Shown: in pieces, positions 8,702 through 16,931 of the stretch | How positions within the stretch are numbered: position 1 is the first letter of the stretch | How the letters are laid out: every line of letters starts with the position of its first letter | DNA from: Planctomycetota bacterium | GTDB lineage: Bacteria > Planctomycetota > Phycisphaerae > Phycisphaerales > SM1A02 | NCBI GenBank assembly: GCA_016873255.1 | Contig: VGXR01000022.1 | Span: 1-39,054 of the forward strand | Reading direction: 5' to 3' | Length of the DNA: 39,054 nt | Made by a program: the position numbers and the translations under genes | The notes under the pieces: model-generated | The model's database searches: none | What the model saw: only the letters and a program-made list of their open reading frames with translations | Told to the model about the DNA's origin: nothing

Positions 8702-10010
8702 AGGTGCGCTTGACGATCAGACCCGTCTGGTCGTCCTCGAGCGGCGCGTGGGCGCTGAAGTCGTGCACCGCGCGCTGGATCTCGTGGAAGATCTCGGCGG
8801 CGGGCAGGTCGCGCGCGGCGCGCACCACCTGCTTCATGCGCTCGATCTCGAAGCGCTCGCGGTCCGGGCCGGGCGCGGGCGCCTCGTAGAAGCCGTCGGT
8901 GATGGCCACCACGATGTCGCCGGACGCGAGGTCGAGGTGGCGCGAGTCCTCCTCGCCGTAGGGCAGGGCGAACACGCCCATCGGCGGTATGTCCGCCGCG
9001 TACTCCTCGAAGTCGTCGGTGGCCCGGCGGTACACGAGGATCGGTCCTTGCCCCGCGGACACCGTGTGCAGGTGCCCGGAGCGGCAGTCGAGCCGGGCGA
9101 TCCACGCCGTCACGAAGCGGCCGTCGGGCAGGTCCTCGGAGAGCTGCGCGTTCACCTCCTCGGCGATCTTCACGATCGGCTGCCGGAGCCGCAGGCCCAG
9201 GCGCAGCATGCCGCGCATCTGCACGCTGGAGAGCGCGCTCGCGACGCCGTGGCCCGTCGCGTCCGCGATCATCAGCACGAATCCGTCGGGATCGGTCCCG
9301 GGGCCGGCGATGGCGCCCTCGGACAGCGGGATCACGTCGTACGCATCGCCTCCGCAGAACTCGGCCGGCTCGCTCGCGCCCGCGATGTCCCAGCCGGCGA
9401 CGGGCGGCACCTCGTCGGGGAACGTCTCGGCCTGGATGCTCTTGGCGACGTCCATCTCGCGCTCGAGCCGCTCGCGCTCGATGCGGTCCTCGATGAGGCG
9501 GCCGCGCTTCATGGCCACCGCGGCGTTCGCCGCAAGGCCCTGCGCGAGCCGCTCGTCGGCGGCATCGAACGCGCCATCGCGGCGGTTGAGCACCTGTGCC
9601 ACGCCCACCAGCTGGCCGTCGTGGTCGAGCAGCGGGATGGCAAGGATCGTCCGCGTGCGGTACCCGGTCTTCTGGTCGACCGCCCGGTTGAAGCGGGGGT
9701 CCTCGTAGGCATCGGGGATGTTGACGAGCTGCCTCGACGTCGCCGCCGCCCCGGCGATGCCGGTGCCCTTGGGGATGCGGATGACCTTGGGCGCATCGCC
9801 CGCGCCGCCGATGCCGTGCGCCACCTGCGTGAAGAGCTCGTCGGTCTTCGCATCGAACTCGAACACCGTGGCGCGGTCGGCGTCGAGGAGGTCGCGCAGC
9901 GCGTCGATCACCAGCGTCAGGATGGACGGCAGGTCGCCGGTGGCGGCGAGCTCGCGGGACAGCCCGATGAGCCTCTCGGTGCGGCGGGACTCGTCGCGGG
10001 ATGCGGCCAC
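8700..10010 (-). CDS. GAF-domain PP2C (SpoIIE/RsbU-type) serine phosphatase
   Basis: A 436-residue soluble protein. Residues about 25-165 form a GAF sensor domain (RATVFEFDAKTDELF, GIAGAAATSRQLVNIPDAYEDPRFN, LAIPLLDHDGQLVGVAQVLNR). A helical linker leads to a PP2C domain with the metal-binding motifs GGDAYDV (near 218), ADATGHG, ITDGFYEA and DDQTGLIV. Such proteins dephosphorylate anti-anti-sigma (STAS) partners in partner-switching pathways; no such partner is in the window. The start is GTG at 10010, one base after the TGA of the upstream VCBS gene, so translation is coupled. The stop lies in an inverted repeat. The ligand of the GAF domain is unknown; cAMP from the convergent cyclase is only a conjecture. 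Confidence 0.9.
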   Translation of the reverse strand: MAASRDESRRTERLIGLSRELAATGDLPSILTLVIDALRDLLDADRATVFEFDAKTDELFTQVAHGIGGAGDAPKVIRIPKGTGIAGAAATSRQLVNIPDAYEDPRFNRAVDQKTGYRTRTILAIPLLDHDGQLVGVAQVLNRRDGAFDAADERLAQGLAANAAVAMKRGRLIEDRIERERLEREMDVAKSIQAETFPDEVPPVAGWDIAGASEPAEFCGGDAYDVIPLSEGAIAGPGTDPDGFVLMIADATGHGVASALSSVQMRGMLRLGLRLRQPIVKIAEEVNAQLSEDLPDGRFVTAWIARLDCRSGHLHTVSAGQGPILVYRRATDDFEEYAADIPPMGVFALPYGEEDSRHLDLASGDIVVAITDGFYEAPAPGPDRERFEIERMKQVVRAARDLPAAEIFHEIQRAVHDFSAHAPLEDDQTGLIVKRT

Positions 10011-10011
10011 C

Positions 10012-12399
10012 TCAGCCCTTCGGCTCCTTGGCGGGCGCGGCGCCCGAGCCCTCGCCGCCCTTCGCCTGCGGGTAGATCAGCATTCGGTCGTGCGCCAGCA
10101 GCACCAGGTCGTCGAGCCCGTCGCCGGTGACGTCCGCCACCTGGCCCATGCTCGGCTCGAACTCCTGCCGCTCGCCGCCGCTGAACATGCGGGTCTCGAA
10201 CACCCTGAAGCTGAGCGCGGGCAGGAGGCGGCCGGCCTGGCTGAAGGTCAGGATGTCGGCCATCTGCTCGCCGCCGTCGAGCACCGTCACGTCGGTGTAC
10301 CCGTCGCCGTTGAGGTCGCCGACCACCAGCTCGTGCGGCACCTGCCGTGGGTCATCGCTCGACCACGTGCCGGCCGGCTCCAGCACGATCCGCTCGCCCG
10401 CCAGGCGCACCAGCGCGAAGCTGTCGTCGCCCACGGCGAGCAGCCCGTCGAGGCCGTCGCCGGCGAACTTGCCGGCGGCCAGCTGCGAGAACTTGAAGCC
10501 CGGGATCTCGATCACCTCGGCCTGGTCCCACTTGCCGTCCGCGCCCTTGGCGAACAGGATGGCGCGCGCGCCCTCGCGGTCGCCGGCCACCACGCGGTCG
10601 CCGAGCCGCGCGAGCGTCACGAGCTTGGCGTCCGGGCTGCGTGCGTTCATCTGCGCGACCACCTGCCAGCCCGGGCTTGCGCCGGCGGCGGGCTTGGGCT
10701 CGTAGCGCAGCGCGCGGACGTAGTTGCGGTCGGCCACGAGCAGCTCGCCCTTGCCGTTGCCGTCGATGTCGGCGACGAGCGTGTTGTCGCCTGTCGCCGC
10801 CTGGACGAGGCCGAACTGGCCCATGTCCTTCGACTCGAGCACCTTGAACGCGCCCGCGTCGGGGCCGGGCGCGGTGACCTTGCCCTCGGCGCGCAGCATG
10901 ATCATCGGCTTCTCGGGGGTGAAGACCAGGAGGTCGGTGAACCCGTCCTGGTCGGCGTCGACCGCGCTCACCGCGTTCGGAGAGCGGCTCTGCGTGCCGA
11001 GGTTCACCGTCACGCGCTTGGCGGGGTCGCCGTCGGAGTCGACCGGCACCAGCTCCACCACGAAGTTCTTGCCGTCCTTGGCGACCACCGCGAGCATGCG
11101 CTCGCCGTCGAGGTCGACGAGGTTGATGGCCACCGGCGTGCGCCCGGCGCCGAGCTGCACGGCCTGCGGGAAGCTGATCGCCCCGTCCTTGCCGGCGGTG
11201 CTGCGGCCGACCACGCCCTCCTTCTCGGAGAGCGCGAACACGATCGCGCCGTCCTTGGTCGGCGCCACGGCGAGCGAGTCGAGGTCGGCGAACGAGGGGC
11301 TTGCCGCCGGCGCGCCCAGGCCCTTCGACTTCTCCTGGCGGTAGGTCATCACGGCGTTGGCGAGGGTGTTGGTGGCCACCACGTCGGCCATTCCGTCGGC
11401 ATCGATGTCGGCGAGCACGGTGCGGCGCTTGCGGTTCTGCGGGTCCTCGAAGCTCCACGTCACCAGGCTCGAGTCGCGCGTTCCCGCGCCCTCGATCCTG
11501 CCACGGCCCACGCGGTGGAACGCCACGCGCTTGGTGGGGCGCTCGACCACGCCGATCAGCGCGGCCTTCTCGCCCGGCACCCGCACCGCGGACACCTCGC
11601 GCACCGGAGGCATCTCGAAGCGCACCTGCGGGCCGAGCACCAGCCGGTCGCCCTGGCGCTCCGTGAACCACGCGCGCACCGGGGCGGGGTCCTCGGGGAC
11701 GACGCCCAGGATGTCGGTGGTCCCGTTGCCGTCGAAGTCCTCGAGGATGGTGGCGATGATGCGCGCGCCGCCGGCGCCGAGCTCCGTGGGGGCGCCGAGC
11801 GTGTCGCCGGCGAGCGGCCAGACGGACACCTTGCCGTCGACGATGCTCACGAGCTCCTTGCCGCCGTCGCCGAGCACGTTCGCCACTGACAGCGCGTCGC
11901 GGTTGGACCCGAGGTTGCGCACCGTCTGCTTGCGCGCGACCTTGAACGCGCCCGGTTCCGACTGCCGCACGAACACCACGCCAGCCGGCCCGTTGCCCGA
12001 GTAGATGAGGTCCATGCGCCCGTCGCCGTCCCAGTCGCAGGGCACGAGCGCCTCGACCTCGCGGTCCACGGTCACGCTCTCGCGCCGGTAGCGCCAGTGC
12101 TCCGGGAACTCGTTCACCCCGCGCGGCGCCTTCACCTCGTCGGTGGGCTTGGCTCCCTTGCGCTGGAAGTCGATGTCGATGCGGTTCTTGAAGTTGTCCG
12201 CCACGACGATGTCCATCAGCCCGTCGCCGTCCATGTCGGCCACCACGAACGGGCCGGCCTTGGGGTCGACCTTGAGGACATCGAGCGCCTGGAACCCGAA
12301 GTGGCGCGCCACGCCGTCGGGCAGGGGGGCCACGGCGAGCAGGGCGAGCGCAAGCGCAGGCACGGCGGCCCGGACGGCGGTTTGGGTCTTGATCTGCAT
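10012..12399 (-). CDS. Secreted VCBS/FG-GAP repeat (beta-propeller) protein
   Basis: A 795-residue protein from ATG 12399, chosen because it opens a good signal peptide (MQIKTQTAVRAAVPALALALLAVAPLPDGVA); the longer open frame upstream runs through the divergent protease gene. At least eight calcium-binding-like FG-GAP/VCBS motifs are spread along it, such as DMDGDGLMDIVV, DWDGDGRMDLIY, DFDGNGTTDILG, DIDADGMADVV, DADQDGFTDLLV, DIDGNGKGELLV, DLNGDGYTDVTV and DVTGDGLDDLVLL. This predicts an exported beta-propeller. Such proteins often bind ligands or surfaces; no enzymatic residues are evident. It shares a compact divergent promoter with the protease gene and is followed after one base by the phosphatase gene. 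Confidence 0.85.
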   Translation of the reverse strand: MQIKTQTAVRAAVPALALALLAVAPLPDGVARHFGFQALDVLKVDPKAGPFVVADMDGDGLMDIVVADNFKNRIDIDFQRKGAKPTDEVKAPRGVNEFPEHWRYRRESVTVDREVEALVPCDWDGDGRMDLIYSGNGPAGVVFVRQSEPGAFKVARKQTVRNLGSNRDALSVANVLGDGGKELVSIVDGKVSVWPLAGDTLGAPTELGAGGARIIATILEDFDGNGTTDILGVVPEDPAPVRAWFTERQGDRLVLGPQVRFEMPPVREVSAVRVPGEKAALIGVVERPTKRVAFHRVGRGRIEGAGTRDSSLVTWSFEDPQNRKRRTVLADIDADGMADVVATNTLANAVMTYRQEKSKGLGAPAASPSFADLDSLAVAPTKDGAIVFALSEKEGVVGRSTAGKDGAISFPQAVQLGAGRTPVAINLVDLDGERMLAVVAKDGKNFVVELVPVDSDGDPAKRVTVNLGTQSRSPNAVSAVDADQDGFTDLLVFTPEKPMIMLRAEGKVTAPGPDAGAFKVLESKDMGQFGLVQAATGDNTLVADIDGNGKGELLVADRNYVRALRYEPKPAAGASPGWQVVAQMNARSPDAKLVTLARLGDRVVAGDREGARAILFAKGADGKWDQAEVIEIPGFKFSQLAAGKFAGDGLDGLLAVGDDSFALVRLAGERIVLEPAGTWSSDDPRQVPHELVVGDLNGDGYTDVTVLDGGEQMADILTFSQAGRLLPALSFRVFETRMFSGGERQEFEPSMGQVADVTGDGLDDLVLLAHDRMLIYPQAKGGEGSGAAPAKEPKG

Positions 12400-12438
12400 G
12401 GGTCTCGCGTATGGTAAGTTCCCCGTGGAGAATCCGCG
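12400..12438. promoter_or_regulatory. 39-bp divergent promoter with overlapping -10 hexamers
   Basis: On the minus strand TACCAT (12416-12411) lies 11 nt before the VCBS ATG. On the plus strand TATGGT (12410-12415) or TAAGTT (12415-12420) precedes the protease gene, which also has a GGAG Shine-Dalgarno at 12427-12430. The two -10 elements overlap, so firing in one direction should hinder the other. Confidence 0.45.
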
Positions 12439-13422
12439 ATGCCCACCGCCTGCCGTGCCGCAGCTGTCCTCGTCCTTGCCGCAAGCCTGTCCGCGGGAGC
12501 CTCCGGCGACCTCGTGAAGCTGCGCAGCGGCGCCTCGATCGCCGGCACCATCCTGAAGCAGACCGACCGCTCGGTGTGGATCGACATCGGCCAGGACGTG
12601 GTGCAGCTCGACATGGAGCAGGTCGATGCCGTGGAGCGCGCCGACGCGGGCACCGCGCTCAAGGCCGATGCCTCGCAGCTCTTCTCCACGGCGAAGGACC
12701 TCCCCACGCTGCCGCCGAAGGAGCTCGCCAAGTCGCTCGGGCCGGCGGTGATCAAGGTGAGCTCCCCGGGCGGGCTCGGTTCGGGCGTCATCATCAGCCC
12801 CGATGGGTACGCCATCACCAACGCGCACGTCATCCAGGGCGAGCGTGCCCTGCGCGCCACCACCTGGGTGCGCCAGCCCGACGGCAGCCTCAAGCGCACC
12901 GACATCGACGACGTGGAGATCGAGGCCGTGAACAACGCGCTCGACCTCGCGCTCATCAAGCTGAAGAGCCCCGATGGCCGGCCCTTCCCGGTGGCGCCCG
13001 TCGAGGCCAACGATGCGCTCGACGCGGGCCAGCGCGTGTTCGCCATCGGCAACCCGCTCGGCCTCGAGCGCACCCTCACCGAGGGCGTGGTCAGCGTGCC
13101 CGCGATGCAGCTCGACGGACGCACCTACATCCAGACCGACACCCCCATCAACCCCGGCAACTCCGGCGGGCCGCTCTTCAACATGCGTGGCGAGGTGGTG
13201 GGAATCACCAACATGAAGATCACGCTTGGCGAGAACGTCGGCTTCGCCATCCCGGCCCGTCACGTGAAGGAGTTCGTGCGCCACCGCGAGGCCTTCGCCT
13301 TCGACCGCAACAACCCGAACTCCGGCCACTTCTACCACCAGGCGCCCCCGCGTGCCCAGCCCGGCGCGCCGGGCGAACTCGAGGACGGCTCGTCGCGTCC
13401 AGCACCCACTTCCGGAAAGTGA
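12439..13422 (+). CDS. Secreted trypsin-like (HtrA-type) serine protease without PDZ domain
   Basis: A 327-residue protein with GGAG 8 nt before the ATG and a signal peptide ending near SAGASG. Residues about 24-70 are a small beta domain (VKLRSGASIAGTILKQTDRSVWIDIG), a type common at the front of planctomycete exported proteins. The protease domain has the full triad: His130 (TNAHV), Asp169 (NNALDLALIK) and Ser242 (NPGNSGGPLF). After residue about 275 only a Pro-rich tail remains, so there is no PDZ domain as in DegP/HtrA. It should act in the periplasm or outside. The next gene starts 4 nt after its stop codon, so they form an operon. Confidence 0.9.
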   Translation: MPTACRAAAVLVLAASLSAGASGDLVKLRSGASIAGTILKQTDRSVWIDIGQDVVQLDMEQVDAVERADAGTALKADASQLFSTAKDLPTLPPKELAKSLGPAVIKVSSPGGLGSGVIISPDGYAITNAHVIQGERALRATTWVRQPDGSLKRTDIDDVEIEAVNNALDLALIKLKSPDGRPFPVAPVEANDALDAGQRVFAIGNPLGLERTLTEGVVSVPAMQLDGRTYIQTDTPINPGNSGGPLFNMRGEVVGITNMKITLGENVGFAIPARHVKEFVRHREAFAFDRNNPNSGHFYHQAPPRAQPGAPGELEDGSSRPAPTSGK

Positions 13423-13426
13423 ACCA

Positions 13427-15235
13427 ATGACCATGACGCCCCTCGCCCGAATGCCGCGGCTTGCCTCGGTGCTGCCTGCGTTCGCCCTCGCCGCCGCGTG
13501 CTTCGCCGGCGACGGCCCGATGCCGGTGCGCGCGATCGCGCCCGACTCCACCTACGTCCTCGTGTCGGCGGATGCCGTGCAGCGGATGATGGAGAAGTGG
13601 AACGCGACGCCGCTGCAGGCCTTCCTCGAGACGCCGCAGATGGCCAAGGTCCTCGGCCGCGACGGCGGCGCGCAGGAGTCGATGGAGAAGCGCCTCCGCG
13701 AGATGGGCGTTCCCGAGGGTGCCGTCGACTGGCCGGAGTCGTTCGGCCTCGCGAGCTTCACCATCCACGACGAGGAGCTGGACGTCGACAAGCCGCAGAC
13801 GCTGCTGTACGGCGACTGGGGCGCCAAGGCCGACGGCATGGCGAAGTTCTTCGATGCCCTCATCGCCGAGGCCGTGAAGAAGGACGGCGTCACCGTGGCG
13901 AGGGACGAGGTCGCCGGCCGCGAGGTGCAGTTGCTCACCCTTTCCAAGGGCGCGGGCGACGACGACGGCCCGGGGCGGATGCCCGGCATGGACCTCGACG
14001 TCTCCTTCGCCGGGGACCCGCGCAAGCTCTGGTACTGCCGCGACGGCTCCCGCTTCCTGCTCTCGACCGACTCGGGCGGCCTCGAGGACGCGCTCGAGGC
14101 CATCGACGGCAAGCGCAAGGCGAAGCTCCCCGACCAGGCGGACTTCCGCGGCGCGATGGACCAGCTCGGCGACGCGGACCTCTCGGTCTGCCTCCTCACG
14201 GGCCCGATGCAGAAGGGCATGGGCGGCGAGGGCGGCGGGATGATGGCGCTGCTGCAGCCCATCCTTGCGCCGCTCTTCGGCGACGTGCATGCGTACACCA
14301 TCGGCGTGTCGGTCGACTCGCCGCGCGGACAGGTGGAGCTGTCGTCGGGCATCTTCGTGCCGGGCGAGAAGGTCGGCCTCTGGTCGCTGCTCGGCCCCGC
14401 GGCCGCCATCGAGCCGCCGCCGCCGATGATCGGGCCCGATGCGCTCGGCTTCGGCCGCGTCAACGTGCGCTTCAAGGACCTGATGAACCTCCTCGACGCG
14501 GTGACCGCCTCCATGCCCGCCGAGCAGGCGGAGCAGATCGACGCGTACCTCGTGAACTTCGGCCCCGTGCTCTCCAAGGGCTTCGAGGCCATGGGCCCGG
14601 GCATATGGACCTACGAGACCGTCCGCCAGCCGGTGACGCCGGAGAGCCGAGTGACGTCCACGCTGGTCACGTGCTCCAACTCGAAGGCCGTGGTGCCGAT
14701 GATCACGCAGTTCGGCGGCACGCTCGGGCTCGAGCCGCGCGACTTCGACGGCAACACCATCTTCTCCGCCGAGTTCATGCCCATCTCCGTGGGCGTCGCC
14801 AACGGCTGGATGGCCACCGGCGACAGCAAGCTCGTGGAGCACGCCATGCGCTCGATGGGCCAGAAGGACCTCCCGAGCGTGGCGGAGAGCCCCGTCTACC
14901 GGCAGGCCGCGTCCGTGGTCGGCAGCGATCCGGTGGTCTCCTGGGGATGGATCGACCTTGCGGGCCGCTGGGGCTTCGAGCGCGAACTGCTCGCGCAGTT
15001 CGGCGACGACGACAGCCGCCTCGACAACGTGGTGGGCCGTTCCGACGACTCCGAGATCGCCGATCGCCTCGGCTTCAAGGTGCCGAAGGAGTCCTCGGAC
15101 GTCCTCAAGACGATCGATGCCGACATGGTGGCCAAGTACGTGGGACCGATGGTGTGGTCGATGCGGTCGGACGCCAAGGGCTTCGTGACGCGCGCCACCG
15201 TGCTCAAGCCGGTGGCCGCGCCGCCCGCCAAGTGA
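13427..15235 (+). CDS. Secreted protein of unknown function, DUF3352-like
   Basis: ATG 13427 follows the protease stop by 4 nt and opens a signal peptide ending FALAAACFAGDG; Cys near residue 25 could be lipidated. 602 residues in all. Near the N-terminus, IAPDSTYVLVSADAV, KWNATPLQAFLE and TPQMAKVLG resemble DUF3352-type proteins, which typically open with a statement of this kind; the match is from memory and tentative. The rest alternates beta and helical segments with no catalytic motif I recognise. Coupling to the protease suggests a substrate, inhibitor or partner. Its TGA is part of the first unit of the tandem array that follows. Confidence 0.75.
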   Translation: MTMTPLARMPRLASVLPAFALAAACFAGDGPMPVRAIAPDSTYVLVSADAVQRMMEKWNATPLQAFLETPQMAKVLGRDGGAQESMEKRLREMGVPEGAVDWPESFGLASFTIHDEELDVDKPQTLLYGDWGAKADGMAKFFDALIAEAVKKDGVTVARDEVAGREVQLLTLSKGAGDDDGPGRMPGMDLDVSFAGDPRKLWYCRDGSRFLLSTDSGGLEDALEAIDGKRKAKLPDQADFRGAMDQLGDADLSVCLLTGPMQKGMGGEGGGMMALLQPILAPLFGDVHAYTIGVSVDSPRGQVELSSGIFVPGEKVGLWSLLGPAAAIEPPPPMIGPDALGFGRVNVRFKDLMNLLDAVTASMPAEQAEQIDAYLVNFGPVLSKGFEAMGPGIWTYETVRQPVTPESRVTSTLVTCSNSKAVVPMITQFGGTLGLEPRDFDGNTIFSAEFMPISVGVANGWMATGDSKLVEHAMRSMGQKDLPSVAESPVYRQAASVVGSDPVVSWGWIDLAGRWGFERELLAQFGDDDSRLDNVVGRSDDSEIADRLGFKVPKESSDVLKTIDADMVAKYVGPMVWSMRSDAKGFVTRATVLKPVAAPPAK

Positions 15236-15440
15236 GTCCAAACCAAGTCAGTCCAAACCAAGTGAGTCCAAACCAAGGGAGTCCCAAACCAAGGGAGTCC
15301 CAAACCAAGGGAGTCCCAAACAAGGGAGTCCCAAACCAAGGGAGTCCCAAACAAGGGAGTCCCAAACAAGGGAGTCCCAAACAAGGGAGTCCCAGCCAAG
15401 TGAGTCCCAACCAAGTGAGTCCCAACCAGGTGATTCCTGG
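15230..15440. repeat. Tandem 15/16-bp repeat array between convergent genes
   Basis: Thirteen clear units and one decayed unit occupy 15230-15440. The outer units are 15-mers of the AAGTGAGTCCAAACC type and the central ones are 15- or 16-mers of the AAGGGAGTCCCAAACC type, in which GGGA and TCCC can pair across one base. The array starts inside the end of the DUF3352-like gene, whose stop TGA (15233-15235) is part of unit 1. About 40 bp of unremarkable sequence remain before the stop of the minus-strand hydrolase. There are no spacers, so it is not CRISPR. The mixture of unit lengths and a central homogenised block suggests slippage expansion. Confidence 0.9.
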
Positions 15441-15478
15441 CGCGCACGGGCGCGGTCGGGCCACGGCTGAACCAGGCC

Positions 15479-16333
15479 TCAGCTCGTGCCGAGGTCCGCG
15501 TGCGCGACGCCCGAGGTGACCTCGAGCCGGGCGCCCGGGCATGCGGCGCGGATCGCCTCGGCATCGGACGCGGGTGACACGCCGTCGGCCGCATCGGCCA
15601 TGACGCGCAGTTCCGTGCGGCCGAGGAGCGCCGCCGCCTCGTGCGTGGCGCGTTCGGGCCCGTCGGCCCGGTCGAGCAGCCAGAGCACGGCATCGCTGAA
15701 CGGGCGGACGGGCAGCCCGCGCAGCCGGAGCCTGGCCTCGAACGGCGTGCGCACGCGGTCGTAGGGTCCCCAGGCAACCACGGCGGCGACCGGTGCGCCG
15801 TCGGCCTCGCAGCGGGCGGCCGCGTGGATCGCCACCACCGCGCCGAGCGAGTGGCCCGCGAGCGTGATGCGTGCCTCGGGCCGCTCGCGCAGCGCCTCCG
15901 CCACGAGCATCGCCACGTCGCCGGCCTCCCGCCGCGCAAGCGACGAACGGCCCGGCGCCTCGCCGTGGCCGCGCAGGTCCGGCAGCACCACGAGCGACGC
16001 GCGCTCCGCCCAGGGCCCGATGCGCCGCAGCGAGTCCCACCGCGAGCGACCGTGGCCGTGGAGGAGGATCACCACCTCGCGCGGGTCGTCGCCGCGGCCC
16101 GTGACCCACCAGCAGGGCATGCGGGCATCCGGCAGCTCGACCGTGCGTTCCGCGAACGCAAGCCCCAGGTCCGAGGGGCTTGCCGCAAGCCCCTGGCCGA
16201 GCGCCCAGCCGAGCCCGCGCCGCGGCGGACGGGTGACGTCGTGCCAGAGTCCCGCCAGGTAGAGCGCGCAGGCCACCGCCGCGCCCGCACCGAGGAGCGC
16301 GGCGAGCCCGGCCACGGGCCCGAGGCCGCTCAC
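15479..16333 (-). CDS. Alpha/beta hydrolase with N-terminal membrane anchor
   Basis: A 284-residue protein starting at GTG, which overlaps the cyclodeaminase stop by 4 nt (GTGA). An N-terminal hydrophobic helix (about 5-29) is likely a membrane anchor. The fold motifs are LLHGHG (oxyanion region), LPDLRGHG, the nucleophile elbow GHSLG with Ser162, and a late His278 in GVAHADLG; an Asp near MADAADG may complete the triad. It probably hydrolyses an ester or similar bond, but the substrate cannot be told from sequence. It is last in the pheT operon, followed by a tandem repeat array. Confidence 0.8.
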   Translation of the reverse strand: MSGLGPVAGLAALLGAGAAVACALYLAGLWHDVTRPPRRGLGWALGQGLAASPSDLGLAFAERTVELPDARMPCWWVTGRGDDPREVVILLHGHGRSRWDSLRRIGPWAERASLVVLPDLRGHGEAPGRSSLARREAGDVAMLVAEALRERPEARITLAGHSLGAVVAIHAAARCEADGAPVAAVVAWGPYDRVRTPFEARLRLRGLPVRPFSDAVLWLLDRADGPERATHEAAALLGRTELRVMADAADGVSPASDAEAIRAACPGARLEVTSGVAHADLGTS

Positions 16334-16914
16334 GGGTGCGTGGCCCCGGCGGCGCCCAGCGCGCGCTGCATGCGCTCGCGGCGGGCGTTGCGCGTGTCCT
16401 CGTCGGCCACGGAAGGCAGGTTGACCTCCACGTTGTGCGCCGCGGCGCGCGCGGCGACGCGCGCCAGGTCGAGGGCGATGGCGAGGTCGCTCGCAAGGTT
16501 CGGGTTGGTCCGCGGCGCGAGCGCACCGCAGGCCGCGGCCACCTCCGCGGCCAGTTCAAGGATCGCCTGCGGCGCGTCGATCGCCTCGGCCACGGCGGCA
16601 TCCCAGCCGCGCACGCGGTCGGGCGCGTCCTTGGGGAGCTTCCACAGCGCATTGAGCGCGCCGTAGGAATCGGCGTCGCGGTCGGCAAGTTCCAGCGCGT
16701 CGCGGCGAAGGGCGCCGAGCCGTGCAAGCGCCTCGGCGTTGGAGGCCTCGTGCGCCGCGAACCTCGGCTTGCCGAGCGTGAACTCGACCACCATGGCCGC
16801 GAGCGCGGCCGCGTGCGCGGCGGTGACCGCGGCCACCGCGCCGCCGCCCGGGGCGGGGCTCTTCGCGGCCAGTCGATCGGCGAACTCGTCCACCGTCAGC
16901 GTTCGAAACGGCAT
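16330..16914 (-). CDS. Cyclodeaminase/cyclohydrolase family protein (FTCD C-terminal type)
   Basis: A 194-residue helical protein matching the formiminotransferase-cyclodeaminase C-terminal family (PF04961): VDEFADRLAAKSPAPGGGAVAA at the start, the Asn/Asp-rich NPNLASDL near 140, and HNVEVNL near the end. Members convert 5-formimino-THF to methenyl-THF or hydrolyse methenyl-THF; stand-alone forms such as FchA are mostly cyclohydrolases. AAGGAG (16927-16922) lies 7 nt before the ATG, and the gene is 17 nt downstream of pheT. One-carbon folate metabolism is therefore likely, but the exact reaction is not decided by the sequence. Confidence 0.85.
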   Translation of the reverse strand: MPFRTLTVDEFADRLAAKSPAPGGGAVAAVTAAHAAALAAMVVEFTLGKPRFAAHEASNAEALARLGALRRDALELADRDADSYGALNALWKLPKDAPDRVRGWDAAVAEAIDAPQAILELAAEVAAACGALAPRTNPNLASDLAIALDLARVAARAAAHNVEVNLPSVADEDTRNARRERMQRALGAAGATHP

Positions 16915-16931
16915 GGCGAGGCTCCTTGCGT

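Noticed and set aside
15230-15440. CRISPR array
   Set aside because: The units follow each other directly with no spacers, and no cas gene is near.
13498-15519. Plus-strand frame ending in PNQVS/KQGSP repeats
   Set aside because: A shadow frame of the DUF3352-like gene continuing through the tandem array; no start signal or motif.
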